DNA of 14,234 nt from the NCBI GenBank assembly GCA_035500675.1, contig DATJXA010000133.1, positions 1-14,234 on the forward strand. Direction: 5' to 3'. This stretch comes from JAGVPT01 sp035500675 (lineage in GTDB: Bacteria > Bacteroidota > Ignavibacteria > UBA10030 > UBA8401). This document shows, one piece after another, positions 13,586-14,234 of this stretch. Made by a program: the position numbers and the translations under genes. Positions within the stretch are counted from its first letter, which is position 1. Every line of letters begins with the position of its first letter. Under the pieces are notes generated by a model. That model did no database searches, was not told the origin of the DNA, and saw nothing but the letters and a program-made list of their open reading frames with translations.

Positions 13586-14234
13586 CTATATTTTTATCGA
13601 GCCCTCTACCACCGTCACTGCGTTGCCGACGATCGCAACCGATATGGGTTTCCCACGTTCAACCTGGACTTCAACCTTGACTCGTCCCGGTCTTCCTATG
13701 GCGTCACCCTGCTCGCCGACCATCTCGATCAAGCCGTCCGATTTCCCGACGAGCCCGTTCTCGACCATGTAGACTCCAAGCGGTCCGTTCGTAGAACCGG
13801 TGACCGGGTCTTCATTGATCCCGACATTTGGCGCAAAGAAACGTGAATGGAATGTCGATGTACGTTCAACTGTCTCAGTCGTAAAAAGACAGAGACCGAG
13901 AATTTTCTTTTGTTTCATTATTTTTCCCATCAAAGCAAAATCCGGATGCATCGCATACAGCACAGAGAGCCTTCGCACAGGTATGTAAGCGTTCGTGCTC
14001 ATCATGCATGGAAGCCGTCTGTCAAAATCGTTCTCTCCAAAGCCAAGCGACGAGAAAAAATCCGTCTTGAGAGAGTACGACTTGACAAATTGAGGCATCG
14101 GTAATGTAAACTTCACCGTAGCGCTTCCGTTTTCCTTCATTACTTCGACCGGAAGAATTCCGGATGCAGTTTGAAGGCGAAACGCATATGACCCGTTTTT
14201 TTTGATGCCGTACAGATGCTCCTCAGCGAGGGCA
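13586..14234 (-). CDS. PhzF-family epimerase/isomerase-like protein (5' end beyond window)
   Basis: The reading frame is open to the window edge, giving 215 codons of the C-terminal part; the true start is outside. PhzF-family proteins have a diaminopimelate-epimerase-like fold with two similar halves. Visible hallmarks are the FRLQTASGILPVEV stretch close to the edge (the usual TxSGxLPV of the family), then KFTLPMPQF, and GINEDPVTGSTNGPLGVYMV, which matches the conserved G-x-x-EDPVTGS motif of the second half. The end, VEVQVERGKPISVAIVGNAVTVVEGSIKI, is the usual barrel-closing strand pattern. Most family members are of unknown substrate and are not involved in phenazine synthesis; no phenazine genes are here. 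It ends 17 bases before the Fe-S oxidoreductase, probably in one operon with it. Confidence 0.88.
   Translation of the reverse strand, partial: ALAEEHLYGIKKNGSYAFRLQTASGILPVEVMKENGSATVKFTLPMPQFVKSYSLKTDFFSSLGFGENDFDRRLPCMMSTNAYIPVRRLSVLYAMHPDFALMGKIMKQKKILGLCLFTTETVERTSTFHSRFFAPNVGINEDPVTGSTNGPLGVYMVENGLVGKSDGLIEMVGEQGDAIGRPGRVKVEVQVERGKPISVAIVGNAVTVVEGSIKI

Overview
All recognisable genes in this window lie on the minus strand, so transcription runs from high to low coordinates. Two of them are cut by the window edges. The set points to a diderm (Gram-negative-type) bacterium. There is a signal-peptide-bearing outer-membrane beta-barrel protein ending in Phe, a PstS without a lipobox, and a membrane-bound heterodisulfide-reductase-like Fe-S oxidoreductase of the kind used with menaquinone. 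Clear GGAG-type ribosome sites are mixed with many starts that lack one. Protein style (signal peptides ending in -GQ or -AQ, an RMD-like TPR protein) suggests the Bacteroidota/Chlorobi/Ignavibacteria side of the FCB group, but this is an impression and not a placement. I saw no rRNA, tRNA, CRISPR array or intact insertion sequence.

In transcription order the first block (14234 to 10335) is a PhzF-family enzyme (5' end missing), a 672-residue membrane Fe-S oxidoreductase, a 68-residue protein of unknown function with a near-perfect ribosome site, and an integrase-like protein whose DDE catalytic residues appear to be replaced. The last of these ends only 14 bases before phoB. The phoB-phoR two-component pair (10320 to 8189) follows, with a 4-base GTGA overlap.

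The second block (8033 to 3532) is a compact six-gene run: two half-CHAD proteins, a SixA-type histidine phosphatase, two tandem thymidylate-kinase-like P-loop proteins (the second with Arg in place of the Walker A Lys) and an exopolyphosphatase Ppx/GppA. CHAD domains bind polyphosphate and Ppx degrades it, so this looks like a polyphosphate-handling operon. It contains no polyphosphate kinase.

The third block (3437 to 1) is an exported TPR protein, then an outer-membrane porin, pstS and the start of pstC, the high-affinity phosphate uptake system.

The parts are tied together by a shared promoter element. Upstream of the porin-pstS-pstC operon, of the CHAD-to-Ppx operon and of the TPR gene there are TTAACA-like hexamers repeated with an 11-base period, the architecture bound by PhoB/PhoP regulators. 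In the first two cases the third hexamer position is exactly 6 bases from a -10-like hexamer. I read the window as a phosphate-starvation locus in which PhoBR controls uptake (porin, PstSC) and polyphosphate turnover. The less usual parts are the twin kinase-like genes, the split CHAD and the probably catalytically dead integrase-like gene in front of phoB.
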